From: Ophiura sarsii
Lineage: Eukaryota; Echinodermata; Ophiuroidea; Amphilepidida; Ophiuridae
Direction of reading: 5' to 3'
Length of the DNA: 64,000 nt
NCBI GenBank assembly: GCA_035610835.1
Contig: CM069442.1
Coordinates: 65,808,654-65,872,653, forward strand
Shown here: one piece after another, positions 39,001 to 50,798 of the stretch
How positions within the stretch are numbered: position 1 is the first letter of the stretch
Layout: each line of letters opens with the position of its first letter
The notes under the pieces: model-generated
What the model saw: only the letters and a program-made list of their open reading frames with translations
The model's database searches: none
What the model was told of the DNA's origin: nothing
Position numbers and translations under genes: made by a program

Positions 39001-39332
39001 GATTTGCTCCAGTTATTTCTCCAGATATAGATCAGCTGTCTTTCCATCAAATTCAGAGTCACTCAGTGACCTACTATGAACATCATCAGCTTGCACCAAA
39101 TGACAAACTCCCAAGTTTTTATTCACCCAACTTTCCCAACTACTGTGAGTTTTACATTAATTTTAAGCAAATTTGTATTGTATTTTAGCATAAAAATAGC
39201 AAATGTTTGCATTCAAAGTGTTTAATTTCACTGAAAAAGTTGTTTTTTAGTGTCAATGACACCAAATATGGAGTGGTCTCACACTGAATTATCAGAATTT
39301 GATGAAATCCACACTAAAATGACCCAATTACG

Positions 39333-39503
39333 CAGGCCTGAAAAAAATGGGCAAATTGAGAAGCTCCTTGCTGGGAAATTTGGGCATTTGGAGGGAAATT
39401 TTGCTCTTCCGTATAAAGAAGTATAAGATATAGTGGGACATTTTACAATTTTGGAGGGAAATTTGGGTTAGCTTGCAGGGAAATCAACATTTCCCCAGGC
39501 CTG
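39333..39503. mobile_element. hAT-like MITE, 171 bp
   Basis: Ends CAGGCCTG and the inverted CAGGCCTG, flanked by CAATTACG on the left and CAATTTTG on the right. This is an imperfect 8-bp target duplication, as expected for hAT elements. The interior contains GGGAAATTTGGG-type repeats in both directions. Confidence 0.55.
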
Positions 39504-39560
39504 CAATTTTGTATCAATGCTGTACCATTAGGACCCTAATATTTATGCTAGCAGGCATAT

Positions 39561-40100
39561 TAGTCGGGCGGCGGCTCCCATAGACACTGTACTTAAGCGT
39601 GGCACCCCCTCTTGCTCACGATGTAAACGTAACCAAAACAAGTTCAATGAATTTTATAATTATTATCAGGAATCGCTAGGGGTGTGAGATTTGTTGTAGT
39701 GTCATATTTTCCAAGAAATGATCATTCTAAGCAGGTTATTTTTAAAAATAAATTCGCTGAATATAGTACATTGCTATAATATGACATCGATCCATTGACT
39801 ACGGAAAAATCAATGTATTTTCACAGTGGCGTTGCCATCCACAATTAACGTCACTAACCTTAGCTGTACACAAAATTCCTTTTTAGTTTGCGTCTAATGT
39901 ATTTTGTATAGGCCAATGTTAAAATGTTTCAATAAACAACATTAAAAGTCCACAATCTAGCTGAAATAATTATCGTGCATAATATACATATATACAATTT
40001 ATTTGAGACTATTCATATATTTTTAAGACCTTTAGATAAAAAGATACGTGGAGAGGTTCTTCCTCGTATTTTCATTTAATCACACTCCCTCCTAATCTGC
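39561..40100 (+). repeat. Left long inverted arm
   Basis: Pairs with 42085-42629. Landmarks shared by both arms are CACTGTACTTAAGCGTGGCA, CAGTGGCGTTGCCATCCACA and CTTAGCTGTACACAAAATTC. Confidence 0.85.
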
Positions 40101-40730
40101 CGATTAGTTATTCGTGAAAGAGAAAAGCTACAGAAAATAAGATTACTACTGTATCAGAATACTACCTGTACCAGCTGTAAATGGGTACATTGATATCACA
40201 ATAGATATCACAATGAATATCACAATGATACAATGATCATAATGGTACAGGGTGATCATGAGACTAACGTGCACATCTCATAAAAGGACACGACGCAGAC
40301 CGTCTTCTGTGGTACTACTGGCGCCGGTGTAGGCCTATTAATATATGGCAACGGTTGATCAAGACGAACTAAAGAGGTAGCCTAAATCGAATACATATAT
40401 CATATCTATCTAGGATTGAGGCCAGTATAATGCAAGCAATTATTAGAAATATTGCATTGTAAGTTAAATCATACGGACTAGCAAGTCATTTTTTTTTATT
40501 TATAAAAATCACACAAATAAATCGTTTATGAGAAGAACGAGGGCATAAATAACAAGAATTTGTTTATATTTTAGGGACTATATTAAGTATGCAATAATAT
40601 TAATGTTTAAAAATTAGTATAGGAAAAATGCATATAAATGGATAGAGAAGTAGGTATTTTAAGGCCTACATCATCAAATTTATATGCATTTGAGAAACTA
40701 CTTTATTTTATTATTAATTTGCCTTATAAA

Positions 40731-40878
40731 CATTTTCCACGCGGCAGGCGTCTGCAGACGACATTCCAAAATGTCTCAATCTGTTTGAAAATGTCAACAT
40801 TGTTAAATTTCATAACCATATTTGGAATCATCATGTGAAATGCATGGAAATAAGTACAAACATACCTCGTGAAAAGTG
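40731..40878. mobile_element. Nested MITE, CACTTTCCACGCGG family, deleted copy
   Basis: The left end CATTTTCCACGCGG and the inverted right end (CACTTTTCACGAGG) match the element at 50560-50798. The sequence from GGCAGGCGTCTGCAGACGAC through AAATTTCATAACCATATTTG to AAATAAGTACAAACATACCT is collinear with the inverted right half of that copy. TTAA remains at the right (40879-40882) and is degraded at the left. It is an internal-deletion derivative. Confidence 0.75.
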
Positions 40879-41133
40879 TTAAAAGGCCAATTAATAATTA
40901 ATAATAAAATAAAGTAGTTTCTCGTCGCCTCGTTCATATTTTTTTATGAAATTCTTCAATATTGGTGCTTTTTTATATCTTCCATAAATTGTTTGTTAAA
41001 GCATTTACAAAGCCCGATATGTTGGTAATATATTTATAGTCCAATGAGCATCTTAGAGAGCAGGTTTTGTGTGACCCACGCCCCCATCTATAAAATATTT
41101 GAAAAAGGCATCGTCCTCTTCATGTTATGTTAC

Positions 41134-41521
41134 CAGGGCCGTCAGAAGGGGGGGGGGGGGGGGGGGGGTGCGTTGGGTGCCGTCTATTTTTTTATATATA
41201 TTTTTTAGGGTAACATGTTGTTTTATGAATGGAAAATGGGGTCAACGATGGCAAGATACATGAAAATTGTGTCCTAAATTCGCTGTAATGCTCAGAGCTT
41301 CCGCCCCCTGGACCCCACCCGTTATTGGCTTCGCGCCAGAGGCGCTCGCATCGTCAGCGTGCTGCAGCACTAACACTCTGACGTCATACTACTACTTCCG
41401 GTAAAAAATCGTGAAAACGCACCCCCCTTTCCGGTAAAAAATCGTGAAAACGCAACCCCCTTTCCGGTAAAAATTCGTGAAAACGCACCCCTCTCTTGGG
41501 CAAAAGTTGCTGACGGCCCTG
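41134..41521. mobile_element. Nested MITE with 5-bp target duplication GTTAC, 388 bp
   Basis: Ends CAGGGCCGTCAG and the inverted CTGACGGCCCTG, with GTTAC directly repeated at 41129-41133 and 41522-41526. A poly-G run lies just inside the left end. The termini and duplication length match the element at 10052-10315. Confidence 0.8.
41396..41495. repeat. Three-copy tandem repeat, 33-bp unit
   Basis: TTCCGGTAAAAAATCGTGAA followed by AACGCACCCCCC is repeated three times inside the 388-bp MITE. Confidence 0.95.
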
Positions 41522-42084
41522 GTTACGCAGCCAATATCAAAAAAGCAAACAATTGTATCGCGAAATACCACCCTTAAATAGCTTCAATGTAAAATAATGA
41601 TCACGACTGAATTAGTAGGGGTATTTTATTTCATTCAAATCGAGGTTGATCGTTTGTACAATAATTATAGAATATTTACTGAATTTTAAAGAAGTCACTC
41701 AAAATACGGTATAAGTTGGAAATATGATTTTTGAATTATTGATATTTATAATCAATCTTTGTGTAGTATGTGTATGTAACTAATGCAATATTACTAAAAA
41801 ACAGTTTCACTTGAAGCTTTACAGTATAATGAAATAATGATTGAGGTGACTCACACACTCTCATTTATCTGTGCAATATAATTTATAATATTATATATAA
41901 TTTATATAATTTACCTTTTGAACATTGTTATGTCATGAATTAATTTGACTGCCTTGTATTATTATTATATCGAGTATTCATTTGAATCATTAGGATTGAT
42001 ATTAGTTAAATAAATAAACGATGTTTTTATATCAAGACGAACATTTAATAGTAGTGTCGTTTTTATTTATCGTGATGATTCAAT

Positions 42085-42629
42085 TTTGAGATTAGGAAGT
42101 AGTGTGATTAAAATATGAAAATACTATGACGAACCCCTACACATATCTTTCTATCAAAAGGTCTTAAAAATATATGTATGGTCTCAAATAAATTGTATAT
42201 ATGTATATTATATACGATAATTATTTCAGCTAGATTGCGGACTTTTAATGTTGTTTATTGCAACATTTTAACATTGGCCTATACAAAATACATTAGACGC
42301 AAACTAAAAAGGAATTTTGTGTACAGCTAAGGTTAGTGACGTTAATTGTGGATGGCAACGCCACTGTGAAAATACATTGATTTTTCCGTAGTCAATGGAT
42401 CGATGTCATATTATAGCAATGTACTATATTCAGCGAATCTATTTTTAAAAATAACCTGCTTAGAATGATCATTTCTGGGAAAATATGACACTACAACAAA
42501 TCTCACACCCCTAGCGATTCCTGATAATAATTATAAAATTCATTGAACTTGTTTTGGTTACGTTTACATCGTGAGCAAGAGGGGGTGCCACGCTTAAGTA
42601 CAGTGTCTATGGGAGCCGCCGCCCGACTA
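42085..42629 (-). repeat. Right long inverted arm
   Basis: Inverted copy of 39561-40100. The two arms could form a long cruciform or, if transcribed through, double-stranded RNA. Confidence 0.85.
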
Positions 42630-43135
42630 TATGTAAGTCAATTTCATATTTATGTATGCCCATCATTATTTCCCTAAAGATGGTAGTTAACTATATTAGC
42701 AACATCAGAATTAGGCTATGGCGTCTTTGGTACAATTAGTCTGGATAGCAGTCTTAAGATGTAAGCAAAATGACTCTGTTAGTCTAGAGCTTTTTCCCAT
42801 CCTTAGGAAAAGATGCTATGAGAAAAGACACTATTTTTTACATTCTTAATTTCATGGTCTGCCAAATATTCTGAATAATTTTGCACATTAAATTTGTAAT
42901 TATTAAAACTGGATGATATATCCTAACAATGCAATACTCGCTGGATCTGTAAGAAACCACATTAAGTAGTGCATTCACAAAAATATATAGTGGGATTAAG
43001 TCCATGACTACATGTGTAATATAATCCTACTTTTAGTTAACAGACTAACACCATTTAGATTGGATTGCACCATTGAAAATCCGATGAATCATCACACGCT
43101 CACCTTAGAAGTCAACAACAGCATCTCATTCAAAT
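42630..43135. other. No gene seen
   Basis: AT-rich unique sequence. Confidence 0.45.
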
Positions 43136-43139
43136 TTTA

Positions 43140-43690
43140 GTTCAAAATGTTCATCACGGGGATTGCGATCCTTGTTTAGGATTTCTCCGTACATATTTAG
43201 AACTGGTTTCATTCTCATCCCAAACATGTATGTAGGTTGAGTTGTGTGGGATTCAAATGTGTATCCATGGCTGCATGACACATAACTGCACCATGAAAAA
43301 TAAGATCCATGTCTCAGATTTTGTACACAGTTTTCATCCTGGGGATTGCAACGATTCCTGTTTGAAATATCTCCATACTTTATTTTGTAGAGCTGTTGTT
43401 TTCATTTCTAATTCAGAACATGTATGCAGGTCGAGTTATGTGGGACATTTATATTTGTATCCATGTCTGCATGAAACATAACTGCACCATGAAATTTAGT
43501 ATGTCTTAGATGTAGCACAACATTTTCAACCAGGACTCGCAGCGATCACTGTTTCCCCTTCTCCATACTTATGTAGAGCTGTTGGTTCGATTCTAATTCA
43601 GAACATGTATGTAGGTTGAGTTATGTGGGACATTTATGATGTGTATGTGTATGTATCCAGGTCCGCACTAACACATTTGCACTAAGATAA
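43140..43690. repeat. Tandem repeat, about 185-bp unit, three diverged copies
   Basis: Each unit has GGGATTGC(A)ACGATNCCTGTTT, AACATGTATGTAGGTTGAGT, TATGTGGGACATTTAT and CATAACTGCACCATGAAA-like blocks, starting near 43150, 43330 and 43520. Confidence 0.85.
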
Positions 43691-44190
43691 TAAGATTTAT
43701 GTCTCTACTTGATAATTTGGTCGAAACTTTTGGATGGCTAAGTGAAGATGATATTTAAGAATTATTAAAAAAGTGAGTTTGCATCAAGTCCAGTTATGAA
43801 GAATTGTGAAGTGATTCAATCTTCATACTATATCATCCCCAGACATTCACAAAACTATGTGGGTAAAGGCAGCTTAAGGGACTGATAGTTTGTGAGTCCC
43901 TAAGGTTGGCAATTAGAAAGAAGTAACTCAAAAATGACAGTCTTAGGGAAATGAGTTGAGTTTTGTGTAAAATGAATTGGGGTATACCAAATGGGGATGT
44001 ATTTGAGTAGTCTTTTTGGTACTTGGAATCTTTGGGTGACAAGGATTTTTTGTACCAATATCTCAAAATAACCTAAACGGGAGTTTTGTCTTTTTGGTTG
44101 TCAACCCTCGATATCCTGATGGCATATGCATGATTGCTACCTAGGATTAGGGAAAGGGTTAGGGCTGAGGTTAGTATAGGGTAGGTTAAG

Positions 44191-44857
44191 CAGTTAGTAA
44201 GATCGAATAAAAAAATATGAATTTTTAAATTCGTGCGGCGAATTCATGGAGGCCGCCATTTTTAAAATTACGTCATTATAGTTGCTGCTAATAACGCCTG
44301 TTTTTTACCTTTTCTTGAATGAAGTGCCCAGTTTATCATTAAATAAACTAAATTTGACTTAAACTCGATTCCAGATGATATTTTGTGCGTTCAATTGACC
44401 CCGAAAAACAAATGACGTCATTTTTAATGACAAAACCACCTCTTACACGAACGAATTTGTTCCTTTTTTGGGGGTTTAAAATCACTTTTTACTCCTTTTT
44501 TCTTCGATAGATTTTGCTTGACGTAGGTGAAACGTTAGTAAATACATTGAACTATCGGATTCACAAGTTTAAACATACCCCGAATTAATAGAATTTCCCC
44601 GCAGCCCAAAAACACTTTAATTGCTATATAATAATAATAATAATAATGAAAACTTATAAAGCGCCGGTATCCGCCATAAATGGCGCTCATGGCGCTTATG
44701 CATTTACAAACAAGTTATACAGTCAATAGAGCACAAAACCTAATATACTTAACTGTGTACATCCGGGACACTAATATACTTTTAAAACAAAATGGCGGCC
44801 CCCATAGTCTGACACGAATTTAAAAATTCGCATATTTTAATTCGATCTTACTGACTG
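44191..44857. mobile_element. Inverted-repeat element, 667 bp
   Basis: CAGTTAGTAAGATCGAAT at the left and its inverted counterpart ATTCGATCTTACTGACTG at the right extend through GAATTTTTAAATTCGTG to about 45 bp. TTAAG flanks both sides. A (TAA)n tract followed by ACTTATAAAGCGCCGG inside looks like another repeat. No coding capacity. Confidence 0.75.
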
Positions 44858-44859
44858 TT

Positions 44860-46360
44860 AAGGGTAAGGGTTAATTTTATTAGGGGTATATTTAGGGCTG
44901 ATAACCTGAGAAGTTGGTGGACTCTAGCATAACAATGGTGCTGATTGAGCTATGGATTTTGAATAGAAAGATGATTTGTAAGCGGTATATCTTGATTCTC
45001 GGTTTACTCGTTGGCTGCATAAAACATAGGCGGTCATATTACTTGTTTTTGTGTCGAGCGTACTAGAATTCTGTTGCGATACCACATGTGGCTATTTGCA
45101 ATACAAAATGATGCATTGTAAAACCATGGTAAAACACAGCCAGTTTTATGTAGAACACTAAAGTAAAGTTGGTTATGACTAATGTCATTCACAAAGAACG
45201 TACACAAGTTTTTGAAACCTAAAACCCAAAAGTCAAACATGTACACGCCATTCATCATTCCCAAGCACTGTTAGGATTTACAAGTGAACCAGGGCATCAT
45301 TATAAATCGAACACCAGTGTTATGTCTAACCAATTATGACAAATAATTCGCTCGCACACCTCATCTTAATGCATACTCAGGTACAAAGATGAAAGGAAAG
45401 ACCCTCAGAATGAGATAGGCGGGCCAGCATGACTGGCGAGTGACCGCACACAAGCTTAAACGATAAGAGCCGCGGGTGTCGTCTGTTCGTGAAGAGGACT
45501 CTTTGATGGAGGATTGAAGGCTGCGGTTTTATGAGAATTAAAGGAGCGTCTTCTTAGGTGGCCAGGTGTATGTTACCCCGTCAGATTACGCATTCCCTCA
45601 CCATGATGGTTTTTTTCTCGTCTCAGACCGATTGACGTTTTTGAGTAGTAGTCACATGTCAGTTTATGGTCCTCTCTTTCCCTCTCAAAATCTAACTTGA
45701 TTGGTAATTAGACCTTAACAACCTGTGCTTAAAGATGATCATCTACTTGGTTTATGACCGGTATGGATTTCATTGGTATGAGGATGAAACGTGTGATTTG
45801 TACGGTGTGATTTGTACGTAACGGTTTTCTCACTTTTGAACTAGATCTTTATTGGCTGGTGTTAATCTGATTTTTCATGGTGTTAATTTGGTTGATGATT
45901 CATATGTCGTTAATGGGTTGGAAGCAGTTTTTGAATGGTTTGATTCTGGCTAGTTTTATATTTAGCTGTTTAATAAGTTTGATGATGTCCTCTCCTGTGA
46001 GGCGTGGAGTACTACAATGGTATGTGAAACATTTCCCCAACTGATCTCTTTTGTATACAGGGTGGTTAATAAAAGTTAACCTATTTTTGGTATCCATTTT
46101 CAGCTACTTACTGATAAAAAATGGCAATTTTTTGGGCATTTTATAAAAGCAGTGGCTATTAAAAAGCATCCTGGGTCAGAAATCTAAGACCTGGTATATG
46201 TTTTGCCCAGTGATAACCACTGCTTGTAGAAAACACAAATAGGGTCCCATTTGTCACCCTCTGGTAACTGGATGACTCCTTTTCAAAGCCACTTTTGGTA
46301 CATTTATGGGTCTGTTAATGTTGCTGTTTTTCACCAACATTTTAACCAAATCTGTCAAAT
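44860..46360. other. No gene seen
   Basis: Unique sequence. The GC-balanced stretch 45390-45610 contrasts with its neighbours but has no open frame. Confidence 0.45.
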
Positions 46361-46363
46361 ATA

Positions 46364-46635
46364 AACTGCTCACAAAAAGTATCGAAACACTTAGAAATGA
46401 TCCAATATATACTTTTACAATACAATACTTATACAATAGTCACTTTTGAAACTGGACCCACGACCATTGAAATGACAATAACTCCGCTCTGCAACATCGT
46501 ATCTCATCGATCGAGGTGTCAAAATACGCAGAACAAAAGTATGCACTTGGTTATTTGCTTTGATTAATGCATACCCTTTCGAACCATTATATATTGGATC
46601 ATTTCTAAGTGTTTCGATACTTTTTGTGAGCAGTA
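46364..46635. mobile_element. TA-flanked MITE, 272 bp
   Basis: CTGCTCACAAAAAGTATCGA then AACACTTAGAAATGATCCAA is repeated in perfect inversion at the other end over about 45 bp. TA lies at both outer edges (46362-46363, 46636-46637). Consistent with a Tc1/mariner-type non-autonomous element. Confidence 0.75.
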
Positions 46636-46639
46636 TAGT

Positions 46640-48765
46640 ACAACTATGGGTTTCTGGTTAACATCTCCAGAAAATTAGGAAATGTTTGGGACTATTTTCA
46701 TTTTACTGGCGGCAAATCCCTACCAAAAATATCTAAGTACCCTCCGGGATAGACAAACACAGGGATGTTTTTGCATGTGTTCCAATTTGTATTTGAAAGG
46801 AGTATAACATTCTGATATGATACTTGCCAATAAAGCTGGTGTCAAATCATAGAAGATTTTTGTCTCATGTTTCCAACAATGCATTTCTTCTTTTTCCTGT
46901 ACTTTTTGCTATCCAATGTAACATAAATTGATAGGGACAAATAGAAATCTTTTGCCAGATATTGAAAATATTGGTTATTTCTTTACCATAAACCCATGTT
47001 AAGCCAGTATATTTCTCAACATCAAGACATATATACACAGTAATAAACAGGGTTGTCATTTGATAAAATGACGTTATGTGTTTTTTCAAAGGATGATGGG
47101 AATTGTTAGAAATCTTCTCTAGCTTCAAATGGAAGGTTATAGGGAGGTCTTGTGGAAACAGGTGTTGGTTACAGAGACTGATTACGGACAGGATACATTA
47201 TATAGCAGTCTCACAAATGGACCGGCATCATATTCCAATACATACAAATAGTGACATAAAAAAATGTGTTTCTAGAACACGGCTAAGATCTTCTTGTTGC
47301 TGGTTGTTAATATTGGCCTTTTATTCAGCAAATTTGTATTTGTGTAGATACGGATTGTAATTTTGAAATAAAAAAAATAAAAAAATATTGTGGTTATGGA
47401 GAGACACATAAGTATACATTAGGTGACAGAATTAGGGTAGTTGGGGTAAGAAAATGTTACATTGCTATCCACAAGTCACTATAATATGCACAGTTTTCCA
47501 AAAAGGGCTCTTTGAGTAAAATTATTGCTAGATTTTCCAAAAAAAAATTCCCTTTTTTCCCTCACTATATTTGTTTTTTTCCTCGCTAAATTTTCTAACA
47601 AATATAGTATCTGACATACTATTATTACTATGGTCAACCAGTGATATTTTTGTATGGGTGACAATTGAGACTGAGAAGGGGGATCAGTGGTATATGCAAG
47701 AGTGCACCCCCTTGGAATTGGAGTAGGTAACCATAGGACAAGTGTTTTTGAGTAGCTTCGAGCAAGCAAGCGAAATTAAGACGCAATAAATGTTGCTATA
47801 TCTATAAAAGCAGCCAACATCTAGGATCCGTGTGCAGACTTCTTATACAGGTGCTGAGTCTGTTGACCCCATCTCCGCTTTATAAAGACGAAAGCAAAAC
47901 ATATTCCACCAGACTGTGTGTGATCATATCCGACCCGTCTCATCTTTGGAATAGGCAATTCCATTAAATGCAATGCTCCTCTGTGCAGTGAATACACGTA
48001 GAGTAGACCTATGCAACTAGACTTGTGATTGTGATGGAGGGTGTGATGTGATTTAGTTAAACAGCCATATTTGCCATGTGATATTAATAGGTAGATTGGC
48101 AATGTCATATCCATATTAATTATACAAATGGAATGGACTCGGTTGGTCGGTCTGTATGATCGGTATAACATCTTAATCTTGAACGAGGTAATTAATGTCA
48201 CAGAAATGTCAATAGAAGCACCACCGGGCTGTCCATGTTTCTATGTAATTGGTCGGTGGAGTAAAAGTTAATTTGAGATATGTTTTTAATAATGCAGAAA
48301 CCCATCTTACTTAATGCATGAGGTGAATGTAAATCATTTCAGGATTGAGTTCGTTTTTACAATCTGAACTTCAAAGAAACAGTGATTGTCTTTAGGACAT
48401 GCATGATTGGGATTGGTTGTAAATACTTATTATTATATGCCTTGCTTGTGCTTGGGTGAGAGGTGGGGGGGGGGGGGGGGGGGGTAGCACTCAAAACATC
48501 AATCATTTACCCAATTTTACTCTTCCCAGACCCTTTTTGAAATCTGACTAATTCCCAACACGATCCACCCACTTTTAAGAATCAGGATGGCACATCCATG
48601 TAAAAAAAAAGGTGAAGTGACCCCTACCACAGGCTCAGTTTTCTACTCCCCCTCCATTCTTCTGGCTTTTCTCAAACTTGAAATAATGAACTCTCCGTTC
48701 TGATACCAAAATATTTGAACCTAAATTCAATTTGGAAAAGTGTACTTAAGGTCACAGATTCTGGA
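46640..48765. other. No gene seen; one poly-G tract
   Basis: Unique sequence with about 20 G residues near 48464-48484. A 126-residue frame on the minus strand at 47821-48201 has no recognisable family or motif. Confidence 0.45.
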
Positions 48766-48770
48766 CTGTA

Positions 48771-49062
48771 CTAGTATCGTCCGATACTGGAACACCCAGT
48801 AACGTCCGATACTTGTACAAAGTCATTGTACCAGTATCGGCCGATACTGGCACATATTAAATGTTCCAGTATCGGGCGATACTGGAACATAATTATGTAC
48901 CAGTATCGTTCAATCACAGATCAATACAGGGACAAATCTCACTGGTATCACATGTACCAGTATCGCCCAATACATACGATACGATACTGGAACACATTTG
49001 GTGTTCCAGTATCGACCGATACGGGAGCAGAAAAATCGTACCAGTATCGACCGATACTGGTA
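48771..49062. repeat. Cluster of 20-bp palindromes CCAGTATCGNCCGATACTGG
   Basis: Full or partial copies lie at about 48771, 48796, 48831, 48866, 48900, 48957, 48978, 49006 and 49041. The copies at 48831 and 49041 are near-perfect palindromes. Spacers between them are unrelated, which is unlike an ordinary tandem repeat and suggests selection for, or amplification of, the palindrome itself. Confidence 0.9.
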
Positions 49063-49089
49063 ACTTTTACAATTATAGTGGTATTATTA

Positions 49090-49198
49090 GTTATCCCCTG
49101 CATGTTTACACAATACGGAAAAATACCTATGGTTTGGCACAAACCATGTGCCAAACCATAGGTATTTTTCCGTATTGTGTGAACATGCAGGGGATAAC
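49090..49198. repeat. Near-perfect hairpin, 51-bp arms, 7-nt loop
   Basis: The arm GTTATCCCCTGCATGTTTAC...GGTTTGGCAC is repeated in inversion with a single difference, which in the plus-strand RNA becomes a U-G pair. The loop is AAACCAT. It follows the palindrome cluster by about 30 bp. If transcribed it would give a fully paired RNA hairpin. Confidence 0.95.
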
Positions 49199-49199
49199 G

Positions 49200-50400
49200 A
49201 ATTTATCGTTTAGTCCCAATAAAAATTGTATTTAAACACTCGCGGAAAACTAAACATCAAAATCTAGTTAGAGCAAGGCGCTGAATTCTCTTCCCTTCCA
49301 GGCTTCCTTACCTCCGTAAAATTCAACCCTTTAACAGGCTCTGCGCCATCGCCTCTGTCCATAAAATCATCGCGAAAAACATGTCTGGTTAGGTTATATG
49401 CAGATTTCTTTTTTTTTTGCGTGGGTTAGACCTTTTTGCGGTATATTTTGGCCTCAGAATGTAACATAAATCGACTCGGTTGCATTTAAATCATCCGCCA
49501 TTTTATTTGTTTATTTTACAATGTCGTATTTTGAGCAACTATTCCACAGACGCAAAGCAATCGCTTTACACGTAATATCATTTCGCGCCATCTGGTAACG
49601 CGGTTAATCGACGATATGGAATATATCGTGTGGTTTGACTTGTTGTTTATACGATATGGATCAGATTTCATACGTGTTAACCAATGAGATTGAAGTATGT
49701 ACACTTACTAAACGATAAACCAGTATCTGGGACCTAAAGTACACTTTTTTCATTCAATTTTTATGACCCTTTTGAAGAGAAACAAAATTTAGTCCCCACA
49801 TTTATAGAACCAGAATGGCAGACCAAATCAAATACATTGAGGGCCTCCCTGTGAGTTGTAAAACCTCTCTTTTGCCTTTTGGAATCATCGTCAGACATTC
49901 TGATATTAGCTGCATTCTAATTTAGGGTACAGGTGTGAATTAATTCTTGAATTTTGTCTAGGACTGTCTGGCAGCCTTGCAAGAAGTGGGATTGGTTTAC
50001 TTGATCGTAGATCATTGACTTCCAAATGTGACTGTATTAGTACAGATAGAGGGCGGTGCACTGATGTTGTATGTTAGTATTAGGAGTGAGCGTTGTAAGT
50101 TCCTGATTTCAGGAAGTTTTAGTCAATTAAAGCCCTTTTAAGCATTAGGCCTTTTGTTAATGGAACATTTACAGGAATATAATGGTGTTGTTGCTTGAGG
50201 TATTACTTATTGTATATAATATATCTATTTTGTCATGAACTTGAATGTTATGAACGATTTAAAACATGAATAAACAAAATAAAACAGTTCGCCATGAAAA
50301 TATATTGTTTCAAAAACATACAGGCAAAGTTGATTTGATATGTTGATACTGCATACTGCATATAGTGCACACTGATTGGAATATGGGTCTTGAAGTCCCT
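49200..50400. other. No gene seen
   Basis: Unique AT-rich sequence without a supported coding region. Confidence 0.45.
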
Positions 50401-50402
50401 GT

Positions 50403-50545
50403 TCATGGTGAAAAAAAAAATGGAATAATTGACATTTTTAATTTACCCTCTATATGGTGGAAACCAAGAAATGGAATAATTGGCATTTTTAATTTACCCT
50501 GTTCATGGTGGAAACCAAGAAATTTACATTTTTAATTTTTTTTTG
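50403..50545. repeat. Tandem repeat, about 63-bp unit, 2.2 copies
   Basis: ATGGAATAATTGRCATTTTT, AATTTACCCT and ATGGTGGAAACCAAGAAAT repeat in order. Confidence 0.85.
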
Positions 50546-50559
50546 ACACAAAAGCTTAA

Positions 50560-50798
50560 CACTTTCCACGCGGCTATTAGTTTTACCATATACAAAACAG
50601 ATTTTTCAGAAACTTTTCGCATTTTTCAAAGTCTATCTCAAGGATTACTGAACCAATATTAGGTAGGTTTGTACTTATTTCAATGCATTTCACATGTTGA
50701 TTCCAAATATGGTTATGAAATTTATCAATTTTGACATTTTTGAAACATTTTGTGAAATTTTGGAATGTCGTCTGTAGCTGCCTGCCGTGTGGAAAGTG
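50560..50798. mobile_element. TTAA-flanked MITE, CACTTTCCACGCGG family, 239 bp
   Basis: Ends CACTTTCCACGCGGC and the inverted GCCGTGTGGAAAGTG are flanked by TTAA at 50556-50559 and 50799-50802. The right-hand TTAA is also the left target site of the piggyBac element. It is related to the deleted copy at 40731-40878. The termini differ from those of the neighbouring piggyBac, so that transposase is not obviously its driver. Confidence 0.85.

Larger units (their letters stand above)
33279..39332. other. Mostly unique sequence, no gene seen
   Basis: AT-rich non-repetitive DNA with several more GC-balanced islands (about 36640-36800, 37880-38010, 38800-39080). No coding gene could be supported. 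Confidence 0.45.
39561..42629. mobile_element. Foldback-type element with about 540-bp terminal inverted repeats, 3.07 kb
   Basis: The sequence from TAGTCGGGCGGCGGCTCCC rightwards is repeated in inverted orientation at the other end with only scattered differences over more than 500 bp. Possible TAT or TA duplication at the junctions. The middle (about 40100-42085) contains no transposase ORF but carries two nested MITEs. It is non-autonomous; the family is unknown to me. Confidence 0.8.

Noticed and set aside
47821..48201. 126-residue minus-strand frame
   Set aside because: No recognisable motif, promoter or splice context in AT-rich unique DNA; length is compatible with chance.
48826..49235. 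Two overlapping frames of 111 and 124 residues
   Set aside because: They run through the palindrome cluster and hairpin; the peptide periodicity is that of the DNA palindromes.
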